DNA of 64,000 nt from Phocaeicola massiliensis B84634 = Timone 84634 = DSM 17679 = JCM 13223 (GTDB taxonomy: Bacteria > Bacteroidota > Bacteroidia > Bacteroidales > Bacteroidaceae): contig NZ_KB905473.1 of the NCBI RefSeq assembly GCF_000382445.1, forward strand, positions 581,043 through 645,042, read 5' to 3'. This document shows, one piece after another, positions 19,106 through 25,941 of the stretch. The position numbers were made by a program, and so were the translations under genes. Positions within the stretch are counted from its first letter, which is position 1. Every line of letters begins with the position of its first letter. The notes beneath the pieces are model-generated. The model worked only from the letters and a program-made list of their open reading frames with translations. It was not told the DNA's origin and did no database searches.

Positions 19106-20503
19106 TTATTGGGCATTTTTTACCGATTGCTGATATTTGATGATGGCACGACGGTTTAATACCATCAGAAACAGGGTTATTAATACCAGAATAGCAGAAC
19201 CGATAATTTTGAATGTATAAGTCATGTGGAATATAGCCCAAGAGAAGGGGCTGGATGCAAAGTCCAATGCACCACCTTCAAAACCTTGAGGGATATTTAC
19301 GGCTGCATCTTGAGTTTTGGCATAAACGTCTTGTGCGGCTTGGGTAAAATAAGGAGCCAAATCGGTAACGAAATATAAACCGATGGCCAATACAATGAAT
19401 CCGATAATAAAGGTTTTAAATACGTTGCCTTTCGTAATGGGCAATATCAATGGGAATACATAGAACATACCTGCCAATGATGCCAAAGGTAAGAATTCAT
19501 TGCCGGGGAGTACTACTGCCAATAACAGAGTAACAGGAATCAATAGCAGGGATACAACCAAAGTTGCAGGATGCCCAATGACCAAAGCAGGGCTCATACC
19601 TATGTTAAGACCCACTGCACCTTTAAACTTCTTTGCAATCATTTCGCGGGTAGCGTCAGAAATAGGTTTCAAACCTTCAATAAACAAACCGGTGATGCGT
19701 GGAATCAATTCCATAACAGCTCCCATCTTAATGCCTAAGCCTAAAATATAAGGAATCCTGTCTACCATTTCCTGTCCGTTTTTACAAGACAGTGCGCCAA
19801 TGCCACAACCTACCAGAATACCTAAGAACAACGGTTCACCCAATAAACCGAATCTCTTCTTCATGCCTTCGGCATCAATATTCAGTTTATTGAATCCGGG
19901 TATTTTGTCCAATACTTTATTGATAATAATAGCGAATGGAACAAATCCTGCACAGAAAGGCTGAGGAATGGAGATACCTTCCATCTTTTCATAAAAGCCC
20001 TGAAACTTGTCTGCTGTATAGTCTGCCAAAATCAAGGTGATGATGTAGCAGATAATGGCAGCAAAGAATCCCCACAGAATGCTGTTTGTCGCAAAATAAA
20101 CTACTGCTCCGATAAAGGCAAAATGCCAATAGTTCCATAAGTCGATATTAACAGTACGGGTAGTCTTTGTTAATAACATCAATATGTTGACACCCAGGCA
20201 AACCGGAATGATAAATGCACCTACGGAAGTGTTATAAGCAACAGCGGCGGCAGCAGGCCATCCCATATCGAATACCTTTAATTGAAGGCCGTATATTTCG
20301 ACAACTTTACTTAAAGCGGGTCCGAGGCTGCTGGTCAACAAGGCTGTAACAACTGATAATCCTACAAAACCTACTCCGACCAACAAACCACTTTTTAATG
20401 CTTTGCTTAATTTAATACCGATACAAACTCCTAAGATTGTAAAGATAATAGGCATCATCACAGCTGCACCCAGACCAATGATATAACTGAAAACTTCTTC
20501 CAT
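19106..20503 (-). CDS. PTS galactitol-type EIIC permease (GatC-like), orphan
   Basis: A 465-aa membrane protein collinear with the GatC/SgcC family of PTS EIIC subunits. Shared landmarks are VDIWNYWH-like NIDLWNYWHFAFIGA, GIxIPQPFCAGF, KRFGLLGEPLFLGILVG, MELIPRITGLFIEGLKPI and GMSPALVIGHPATLV. In PTS organisms EIIC needs EIIA, EIIB, EI and HPr for phosphotransfer, and none is encoded nearby. It leads a minus-strand cluster with kduI and an ExuT-type carrier, so it likely moves a uronate or related acid. A phosphotransfer-independent mechanism is my inference. Confidence 0.85.
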   Translation of the reverse strand: MEEVFSYIIGLGAAVMMPIIFTILGVCIGIKLSKALKSGLLVGVGFVGLSVVTALLTSSLGPALSKVVEIYGLQLKVFDMGWPAAAAVAYNTSVGAFIIPVCLGVNILMLLTKTTRTVNIDLWNYWHFAFIGAVVYFATNSILWGFFAAIICYIITLILADYTADKFQGFYEKMEGISIPQPFCAGFVPFAIIINKVLDKIPGFNKLNIDAEGMKKRFGLLGEPLFLGILVGCGIGALSCKNGQEMVDRIPYILGLGIKMGAVMELIPRITGLFIEGLKPISDATREMIAKKFKGAVGLNIGMSPALVIGHPATLVVSLLLIPVTLLLAVVLPGNEFLPLASLAGMFYVFPLILPITKGNVFKTFIIGFIVLAIGLYFVTDLAPYFTQAAQDVYAKTQDAAVNIPQGFEGGALDFASSPFSWAIFHMTYTFKIIGSAILVLITLFLMVLNRRAIIKYQQSVKNAQ

Positions 20504-20565
20504 TCTCTTGTGATTTAATAGTTAAATGAACGTGTTTCTACAATAGTATAAATTAAAAACTGCCC

Positions 20566-20596
20566 CAAAAATAAAACCTTTTCTCAATTAATCAAA
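20566..20596 (-). promoter_or_regulatory. promoter of the gatC-kduI-MFS cluster
   Basis: On the minus strand TTTG (20596-20593) is followed after exactly 19 bases by TATTTTTG (20573-20566), a full match to the Bacteroidetes -33/-7 promoter. Transcription would start near 20559, giving a leader of about 55 bases before the ATG at 20503. Confidence 0.7.
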
Positions 20597-21097
20597 CGGG
20601 AAAACCTTAATTATTAGTAAAATGGACAATTTTGTACACTTTTTATTGTTATCGCGCACGATTTTATTGTTTTCGCACACGAAAAACCGAATGATGTATT
20701 CTCTTTATTTAGAGTAACACAGTGCTTTTCTTGGTAACAATAACTTTTGTTTTATAAAAGATAGAAGGTCTGTTATTAAGGCAAAACAACTATATGGAAA
20801 GTAAATTTATCTGTAATTTTATTGTATCTGGATTGCCGGTGGTTGCTCTTCTATTGTGTATGGTTAAAAGTGTTTGATGAACAAATGTACATTTTCGGAT
20901 AGGCCGGAAAGCGTTTTTGAAAAACCCTTAAGTCTCCTTTCGGAACAATCCATTCTTTTCTAAACAATCCTAAGTTCTTTATTTATAATACCTTTACAAC
21001 TTTTAATGCTTGCTTTTTGAAAGGAAAGAAGATGTTGGTTTGTATTTAATCGATTGATAATGTGATGGATAAGATTTTGGGAGAGAAAAGAAAAAAA
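20597..21097. other. gene-free stretch left of the inverted repeats
   Basis: This A/T-rich stretch lies between the gatC promoter and the left inverted repeat. The only open frame of note is a 27-codon one at 20794-20877 (MESKF start, hydrophobic centre), for which I see no ribosome site or promoter. No RNA gene is recognised. Confidence 0.5.
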
Positions 21098-21122
21098 GTG
21101 CATCTCTTAGTAAGAGATACAC
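21098..21122. repeat. left inverted repeat of a candidate invertible segment
   Basis: A 25-bp near-palindrome centred on CTCTTAGTAAGAG. It is identical, in reverse complement, to 21274-21298, including the three bases that break its own symmetry. The palindrome extends locally through AAAA...TTTT flanks to 21094-21126. Confidence 0.8.
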
Positions 21123-21131
21123 TTTTCGCTG

Positions 21132-21139
21132 CAAATTTA
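21132..21139 (-). promoter_or_regulatory. -7-like element inside the candidate invertible segment
   Basis: TAAATTTG on the minus strand matches TAnnTTTG, with only a weak -33. It now points left, away from the AraC-type gene. Inversion between the repeats would turn it towards that gene. A second match, TATTTTTG, lies at 21193-21200 on the same strand. Confidence 0.4.
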
Positions 21140-21273
21140 CACAAAGTTTTGATAATTAAAACTTTTTGAGAAGAAAAATCACAAGACAAATGCAAAAATA
21201 TCTTTAGTCTTAAGTTTTAGGACGCTTTTTTATGGGCTTAAACGACTAATAATAAAGTGTTTATGTGCGTTCT

Positions 21274-21298
21274 GTGTATCTCTTACTAAGAGATGCAC
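21274..21298. repeat. right inverted repeat of a candidate invertible segment
   Basis: An exact inverted copy of 21098-21122. Its own palindrome extends through TGCGTTCT...AGAACGCA to 21266-21306, 41 bp in all. It ends about 65 bases before the AraC-type start codon, and no TAnnTTTG element lies between it and that gene. Confidence 0.8.
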
Positions 21299-21371
21299 AG
21301 AACGCAACCTCTTTTTAAAGGTTTGAAAAGTGAGTAATTATCTGAAATAGAGACAATAAAAAGAAACTACA

Positions 21372-21869
21372 ATGGACTACCTGTTTCTACACCGCGACAA
21401 GCGCACTTTTACTTCCGAAAGGCAGAAGAATCTGCTTTTCCGGGCTGCCCGGCTTTATTGGGAGCAGAAGTATGAAGGACGCGAACCGGAGAAAGCAAGA
21501 AAAGTCGATTGTGAGCTATATAAATATGTATTGTATTATTTGGAAGTGCGCCAAGTGTTTCTTGACCCGAAGCTCTCACTGAAGAAGCTGAGCGATATGA
21601 TTGAGACGAACCAAACCTATTTATCCAATGTGGTCAACCGCTACTTCGGTTGTCATCTGAAAGAGTTGGTAAATACGTATCGGGTGGAATATGCCAAGGA
21701 ACTGCTCCGTTCGGGCAAGTGTCTGCCGGAGGAGCTGCCTCAACGCTGCGGGTTCTTGTCGCGAAGTGCTTTTTATGCTGCTTTTAAAAAGGTGACGGGT
21801 GTTTCTCCCAAACGTTATATGAAATATGAAATGAGAGCACAGCACTCAGAATCAATAAATTATGTATAA
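21372..21869 (+). CDS. AraC-type helix-turn-helix protein without a sensor domain
   Basis: A 165-aa protein whose last 100 residues form an AraC DNA-binding domain: LSLKKLSDMIETNQTYLSNVVNRYFG, LVNTYRVEYAKELL, then CGFLSRSAFYAAFKKVTGVSPKRYMK. The first 60 residues are basic and short, with no membrane, cupin or receiver domain, so the signal it answers to is not visible. It is 44 bases ahead of the surface lipoprotein gene, with no promoter between them, implying co-transcription. With the inverted repeats upstream it forms a plausible switch module. Confidence 0.82.
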   Translation: MDYLFLHRDKRTFTSERQKNLLFRAARLYWEQKYEGREPEKARKVDCELYKYVLYYLEVRQVFLDPKLSLKKLSDMIETNQTYLSNVVNRYFGCHLKELVNTYRVEYAKELLRSGKCLPEELPQRCGFLSRSAFYAAFKKVTGVSPKRYMKYEMRAQHSESINYV

Positions 21870-21913
21870 CCAATTTTAGTTTTTTAAATTTATAAATTTA
21901 AAGTTTTTCTATT

Positions 21914-24586
21914 ATGAACAAAAAGTTTTTAAGTGCAATCCTGTTCGGAGCCTTAATGGTTTCGTCAACAGGAACATTTGTGTCTTGTAAGGATTACGAC
22001 GATGACATCGATGCAATCAACAAGGAACTGACCGATCTGAAATCAAAACTTTCAGATCTTGAAAGTAAAGTAAATGCCGGTGGCGCTTATGTTACCAAGA
22101 TTGAATCGGTAGACGGTGGTTTCAAAGTATCGGTAAGCGACGGTACTTCTTACAACCTGACCGTTGCCAGTGCTGCTCCCGGTAGCAAGGTTGTGATTGA
22201 CGACAAGACCGGTGAAATCAGTATTGATGGCAAAGCTACAGGTTGGTTTGCTACTACGGGTGAAGGTGAAGAAGCTGTGGATATGACTCCGTATGTAAAA
22301 GACGGATATTGGTATTTCTATGACAAAGCAGCAAAAGACTTTGTGAAGTCTGAATACAAAGCTGCCGGTGATGCTTATGCAGTAGTAAAAGACGGTGTAG
22401 TGACTCTGCATATGCCGGATGAAAGCGGTAAGATGCAATCTATCGTATTACCGTTGACTGCTAATGCGTTGACTGCTATTTCTTTGCCTGCCGGATTGAC
22501 AATCGGTAATACTGTTGCTACAGGTGCTGCTGCTGATGCTGAGGCAATCTCTTCAGCGAAAGCTGCTAAATTAGATTGGAAAGGTCCTAAAGGTGCCATT
22601 GAAAAGGATCAATTCTTAGTTGGTCAGATTGGTGTTGCTGATTTGGTTGTTTCTCCTAAGAATTACGATTTGTCTGCTCAAAAACTTACTTTGGTAGACA
22701 GCAAGGGTAATGTAGCTCCTGTTAAGGTTATTGCTACTCCTAATACATTTAATAGCGTTATTGTTGGCGATCGTGCAGCTTCTGAAAACGGTAATTGGAA
22801 CTTGACGGTGGAAATGACTGATGAGGTTACTGCTGATAATATTAATAAGGTATTTAAAGGTACAGGTGCTAATGCTGATAAGGAAATTTTGTATGCTTTG
22901 TGTGTAAATGGTATTCCTTATACTGCTTATGATATTGCCATTAAAACAAAAGCACCTGAAACATCTGTTGCAGCGATTACTTTTGCTGCTGATAAGCTGT
23001 CTTATATAGATGCAGAAGGTACAGAAGTTAAAGGCGCTACTGATGCTATTGAACTTCCTGTAGGAACGACAACATTGAAGTATGCTGCTGCTAACTTGTA
23101 TGACTCTTATATCACTTTTGAAGGAACATATAAGGCAAAAGCTGAAAAATTAGGTGTTAAAGCAGATGGTATGACTGTTACTGTTCCGCAAGCTGCAAGT
23201 GGTGAAACTCTTGTTGCAACTGTACACATGGTGAATATCGGTGGTGTAGAAACTACGACTTCTAATACTATCACTTTGAAGTTGGCAGGTGCTTCTATCG
23301 ATACTCCGACAGAAATTTCTGCTACCGAGTATAAGGTTATGCCGAACGCTGATTTCACTAAAGTATTACCTGCTATCCTGATTGACTTAGGTGATGCATT
23401 GAGTAAATTGGATGCAGCAACAATTGAAGCTGTACAGAATGCAAACCAGCTTTCTGTAGTTGAAGCTGCAACCCAGGAAGGATTTATTGTTGCTAGTACT
23501 GCTAATGTGTTTACATCAATTTATTACAAAGCTAATGCTCAGGGTAAGAAAGGTGAAGTATGGGATGCTAGCAATGATGGTCTTGAATCACTTCGCTTTA
23601 TTGAAATAGCTGTAGCTACTTCTAAATCTGATAATAAGGTAGCTGAGGATGCTAAGCCGGGTAAATACACATTGAATTTGGTAATCAAGGACGGTACTAC
23701 TGTTGGTAATGAAATCGCTAAGATTGCTATGCCTGTAAATGTGACAGTTCCTGCATTCGATGATTTGTTTGCTGCAACAGATGCTTGGACAGAAGGTGTA
23801 TATGGAGCTAGAATTTATCCTTCTACCAATGATGCATTAATCAGTATGTCAAATGCATACACTGCTAAATCGGGAGTAGATGCTAATTACAATAAGATTG
23901 CTTATGCTTTTGATAAGATTAATAATGTTGCTGTTGGTACAGTAGGTAATGCTCAGCAGGTAACTTTGGATAAGGCTGTAGTTTACAAAGACAAGGCTCT
24001 TGCTAACAGTGAATTGAAAGCAACTGCTTCTTATAGTATTTTGGACGCAATGACTGCATATACCGGTTCAGGTAGTGAAACCACCAAATTAACAGCTATT
24101 AAGAAAGCATTTACTGTTGAATCATCTAAGTTTACAGTAAAACTTCAGACTATCTTTGATGGTGGTAAGATTGTATTCTATAAAGATAATGCAGTTGTTA
24201 CCGGTACGGTTGGTATAGATGCTGATGGTAAAATAGCCGGATTGACCATATCTGGCAATAAAAAACAAGGTTTGGCTATTAACTTCTTAAGCGCAGACTT
24301 AGCTGTAAATTCAACTAATGTTGCAGATTCTTATCCAAGTGCTGATGCTAACAAATTACAAGGATATGCATTCGGTAATAGCAATGCAGCAGCTGCTTCG
24401 GGTAAGCAAATCAAAGTAACATGGAGTACAGGTATTCCTACAGTAACAGTAGCAGAGGGTACTGATGGATTAGAGTTCACAAATAGCGATCTGTCTTCTC
24501 CTACTTACGAAACTACCTTGACTGCAACATTTGAAGATGCTACAGGTATTGTATATACTTCAAGCATTAAGGTGGAAAAGAAATAA
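21914..24586 (+). CDS. large surface lipoprotein, S-layer-like
   Basis: An 890-aa protein. The signal peptide ends in a lipobox (FVSC), giving lipidated Cys25, followed directly by KDYDDDID. Such an acidic run after C-K is the Bacteroidetes surface-export signal. Residues 30-55 form a coiled coil (DAINKELTDLKSKLSDLESKV). The rest is rich in Ala, Val, Thr, Asp and Lys with repeated beta-type blocks and almost no cysteine. The N-terminus resembles the phase-variable S-layer-like lipoproteins of B. thetaiotaomicron, as I recall them. No enzyme motif is seen. A role as abundant surface coat is inferred. It lies behind an AraC-type gene and a candidate invertible promoter. Confidence 0.72.
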   Translation: MNKKFLSAILFGALMVSSTGTFVSCKDYDDDIDAINKELTDLKSKLSDLESKVNAGGAYVTKIESVDGGFKVSVSDGTSYNLTVASAAPGSKVVIDDKTGEISIDGKATGWFATTGEGEEAVDMTPYVKDGYWYFYDKAAKDFVKSEYKAAGDAYAVVKDGVVTLHMPDESGKMQSIVLPLTANALTAISLPAGLTIGNTVATGAAADAEAISSAKAAKLDWKGPKGAIEKDQFLVGQIGVADLVVSPKNYDLSAQKLTLVDSKGNVAPVKVIATPNTFNSVIVGDRAASENGNWNLTVEMTDEVTADNINKVFKGTGANADKEILYALCVNGIPYTAYDIAIKTKAPETSVAAITFAADKLSYIDAEGTEVKGATDAIELPVGTTTLKYAAANLYDSYITFEGTYKAKAEKLGVKADGMTVTVPQAASGETLVATVHMVNIGGVETTTSNTITLKLAGASIDTPTEISATEYKVMPNADFTKVLPAILIDLGDALSKLDAATIEAVQNANQLSVVEAATQEGFIVASTANVFTSIYYKANAQGKKGEVWDASNDGLESLRFIEIAVATSKSDNKVAEDAKPGKYTLNLVIKDGTTVGNEIAKIAMPVNVTVPAFDDLFAATDAWTEGVYGARIYPSTNDALISMSNAYTAKSGVDANYNKIAYAFDKINNVAVGTVGNAQQVTLDKAVVYKDKALANSELKATASYSILDAMTAYTGSGSETTKLTAIKKAFTVESSKFTVKLQTIFDGGKIVFYKDNAVVTGTVGIDADGKIAGLTISGNKKQGLAINFLSADLAVNSTNVADSYPSADANKLQGYAFGNSNAAAASGKQIKVTWSTGIPTVTVAEGTDGLEFTNSDLSSPTYETTLTATFEDATGIVYTSSIKVEKK

Positions 24587-24617
24587 TACGTCTTTAGTAT
24601 TTATCTTTAATATGGAA

Positions 24618-24645
24618 GAGCATCCTTCGGGGTGCTCTTTTTTTT
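24618..24645 (+). terminator. UUCG-loop terminator after the surface lipoprotein gene
   Basis: An eight-base stem GAGCATCC/GGGTGCTC closed by a TTCG tetraloop and followed by a run of Ts, 31 bases after the stop codon. Confidence 0.85.
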
Positions 24646-24767
24646 GAATGGTAGCAGCCGGGAATTCATTTTACTCCTGCCACAGTGGAACTGACTGACA
24701 ATTGCTCATACAGTTTGTTGGATGTGAAGGGTAAAGTAGCCGATATTATTGTTTCTACTCCTTCTAA

Positions 24768-24866
24768 GGGCTCGCCCGAAAACTGTTTGCTTTGTGTCTT
24801 CGGGCAGGCAAACCCTGCCCCTACATCTGACAATTGGATAGCCCGGTTTAGTTTTGACACACTCCC
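24768..24866. repeat. MITE-like extragenic palindromic element, copy 3 (inverted)
   Basis: In reverse orientation to copy 1. From GGGAGTGTGTCAAAAC (24866 leftwards) through the G-rich arm at 24824 to the CGGGCGAGC end it matches copy 1 nearly base for base. The far side runs into unrelated text (24660-24767), where only CCTGCCACAGT is shared with copy 1, so the copy is truncated at one end. Confidence 0.65.
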
Positions 24867-24900
24867 TTCTCATTCTCAGTTGAGAATTATATCCCATTCA

Positions 24901-24954
24901 ATCGGGAAGTGAATATCTTCGGTAACGGATTCTATTCACTTCCCGATTTTTTAT
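24901..24954. terminator. strong hairpin with T tract
   Basis: A perfect 15-bp stem beginning ATCGGGAAGTGAATA (24901-24915) pairs with 24933-24947, followed by TTTTTTATT. It stands alone, with no gene directly before it on the plus strand. Confidence 0.55.
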
Positions 24955-24993
24955 TGAATTTGATTGATGCGATATACAATTTTCACAATGACA

Positions 24994-25090
24994 TATATAC
25001 GTGCAGGTTCATGCGTACGTACGTGTAGCTCGATGCGTATATACGTGTGGGCTTATGCCACCGTATGTGTGGCCCGATGCGTACGTACAC
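24994..25090. repeat. 22-bp imperfect tandem repeats, four units plus a partial
   Basis: Units at 24994, 25016, 25038 and 25060 follow the pattern TAnnTACGTGnnGnnCnATGCG, with a fifth partial unit at 25082. The internal TACGTAC/TATATAC steps are self-complementary. No reading frame gives a credible protein. Confidence 0.7.
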
Positions 25091-25123
25091 ATTTTAAAAT
25101 AGGCAGCTTGCACTGTATGTTGC

Positions 25124-25165
25124 AAAAAGACCTTGAGGATTTTTAAAAACATCAAGGTCTTTTTT
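25124..25165. terminator. bidirectional terminator-like hairpin
   Basis: A 13-bp stem AAAAAGACCTTGA/TCAAGGTCTTTTT with a loop of about 15 bases gives A and T tracts on both sides. Confidence 0.55.
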
Positions 25166-25711
25166 GAAAACACCACCTTCTTTTTTAAAAAGCTCGGCAT
25201 GTTTTTCCTGTAAGGGCAGAATGCATCCCCTCACTAAGTCGGTTATTCCTTCTTCTCCGTTCATCCTTTCATTTTAGCCGAAATGTGCGGATAATCAGAT
25301 TGTTAAGAATGACAGGACATCCCTTCATCCTCCTTTCAGCCGTGCTTCCCAAGTCCCTTCACAAGCTGCCTTCAGCCTTTATCCTGCCGGAAGAAGTTTT
25401 ACGAATGAAAGGAGGCTGAAAGGGTGGTGACACAATGTTCATTCACTACCGGCCCCCCATCAATAGGGCGTTTCAACGACTAATGAAAGGAGAAAGGGAG
25501 AAATCCTTGAAATCTCAAGTATGCTTTTGATCTACTCTTGCCGTCAATGGTTTCATCGCTATTGGTAAACCAAGCCGCGAAGCGTGAAGCCTTGTTGTTT
25601 GGGAAACATTGTGCCAAAGACCCATCGGGATGAGAGGTTGTTTCTATTTTGGAAACAGCTGCATCTTTTCGTAATTTTCCCTTTTTAAAATACTGTTTTT
25701 ATGTTCTGATA
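25166..25711. other. gene-free stretch before the S9 peptidase promoter
   Basis: About 550 bases with no convincing open frame. It contains the inverted pair CCTTTCAGCC (25333) and GGCTGAAAGG (about 25417) and several short C-rich runs. It may be remnants of a lost gene or element, but I recognise none. Confidence 0.4.
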
Positions 25712-25743
25712 TTTGTTGGGTATGCTGTTTTTATGTACTTTTG
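25712..25743 (+). promoter_or_regulatory. promoter of the S9 peptidase gene
   Basis: TTTG at 25712-25715, a 20-base spacer and TACTTTTG at 25736-25743 match the Bacteroidetes consensus. The expected start near 25750 gives a leader of about 190 bases. This also rules out the 62-codon frame that would begin at a TTG inside the -7 element. Confidence 0.7.
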
Positions 25744-25941
25744 AACCGTTATTTTATTGAGTATCTGTTACATGAAAGAACACATATCTCTGATTTTTAC
25801 AGTAGTCTTTTCAAGAACTTGAAAAAACAGACCGGTTTGGTACCTGTCGGGCTTATAAAGGATGATAAGAGTTACGTTTTAAGCAGCATACTTCCACAAG
25901 ATATAATAAAGAAGAAACTAACACGATAACAAATAAATATT

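Noticed and set aside
20794-20877. 27-codon frame encoding a short hydrophobic peptide
   Set aside because: No promoter or ribosome site is visible and nothing supports translation; too short to judge by eye.
24685-24767. possible remnant of a protein C-terminus (frame with VKGKVADIIV)
   Set aside because: The frame runs straight into the MITE-like repeat and has no homologous partner in the window; too short to call a pseudogene.
24964-25146. 60-codon frame through the 22-bp repeats
   Set aside because: The amino acids only reflect the repeat unit, and 22 is not a multiple of three, so no repeated peptide is preserved.
25741-25929. 62-codon open frame before the S9 peptidase gene
   Set aside because: Its TTG start lies inside the -7 element of a consensus promoter, and the product has no recognisable feature. 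It is best read as leader.
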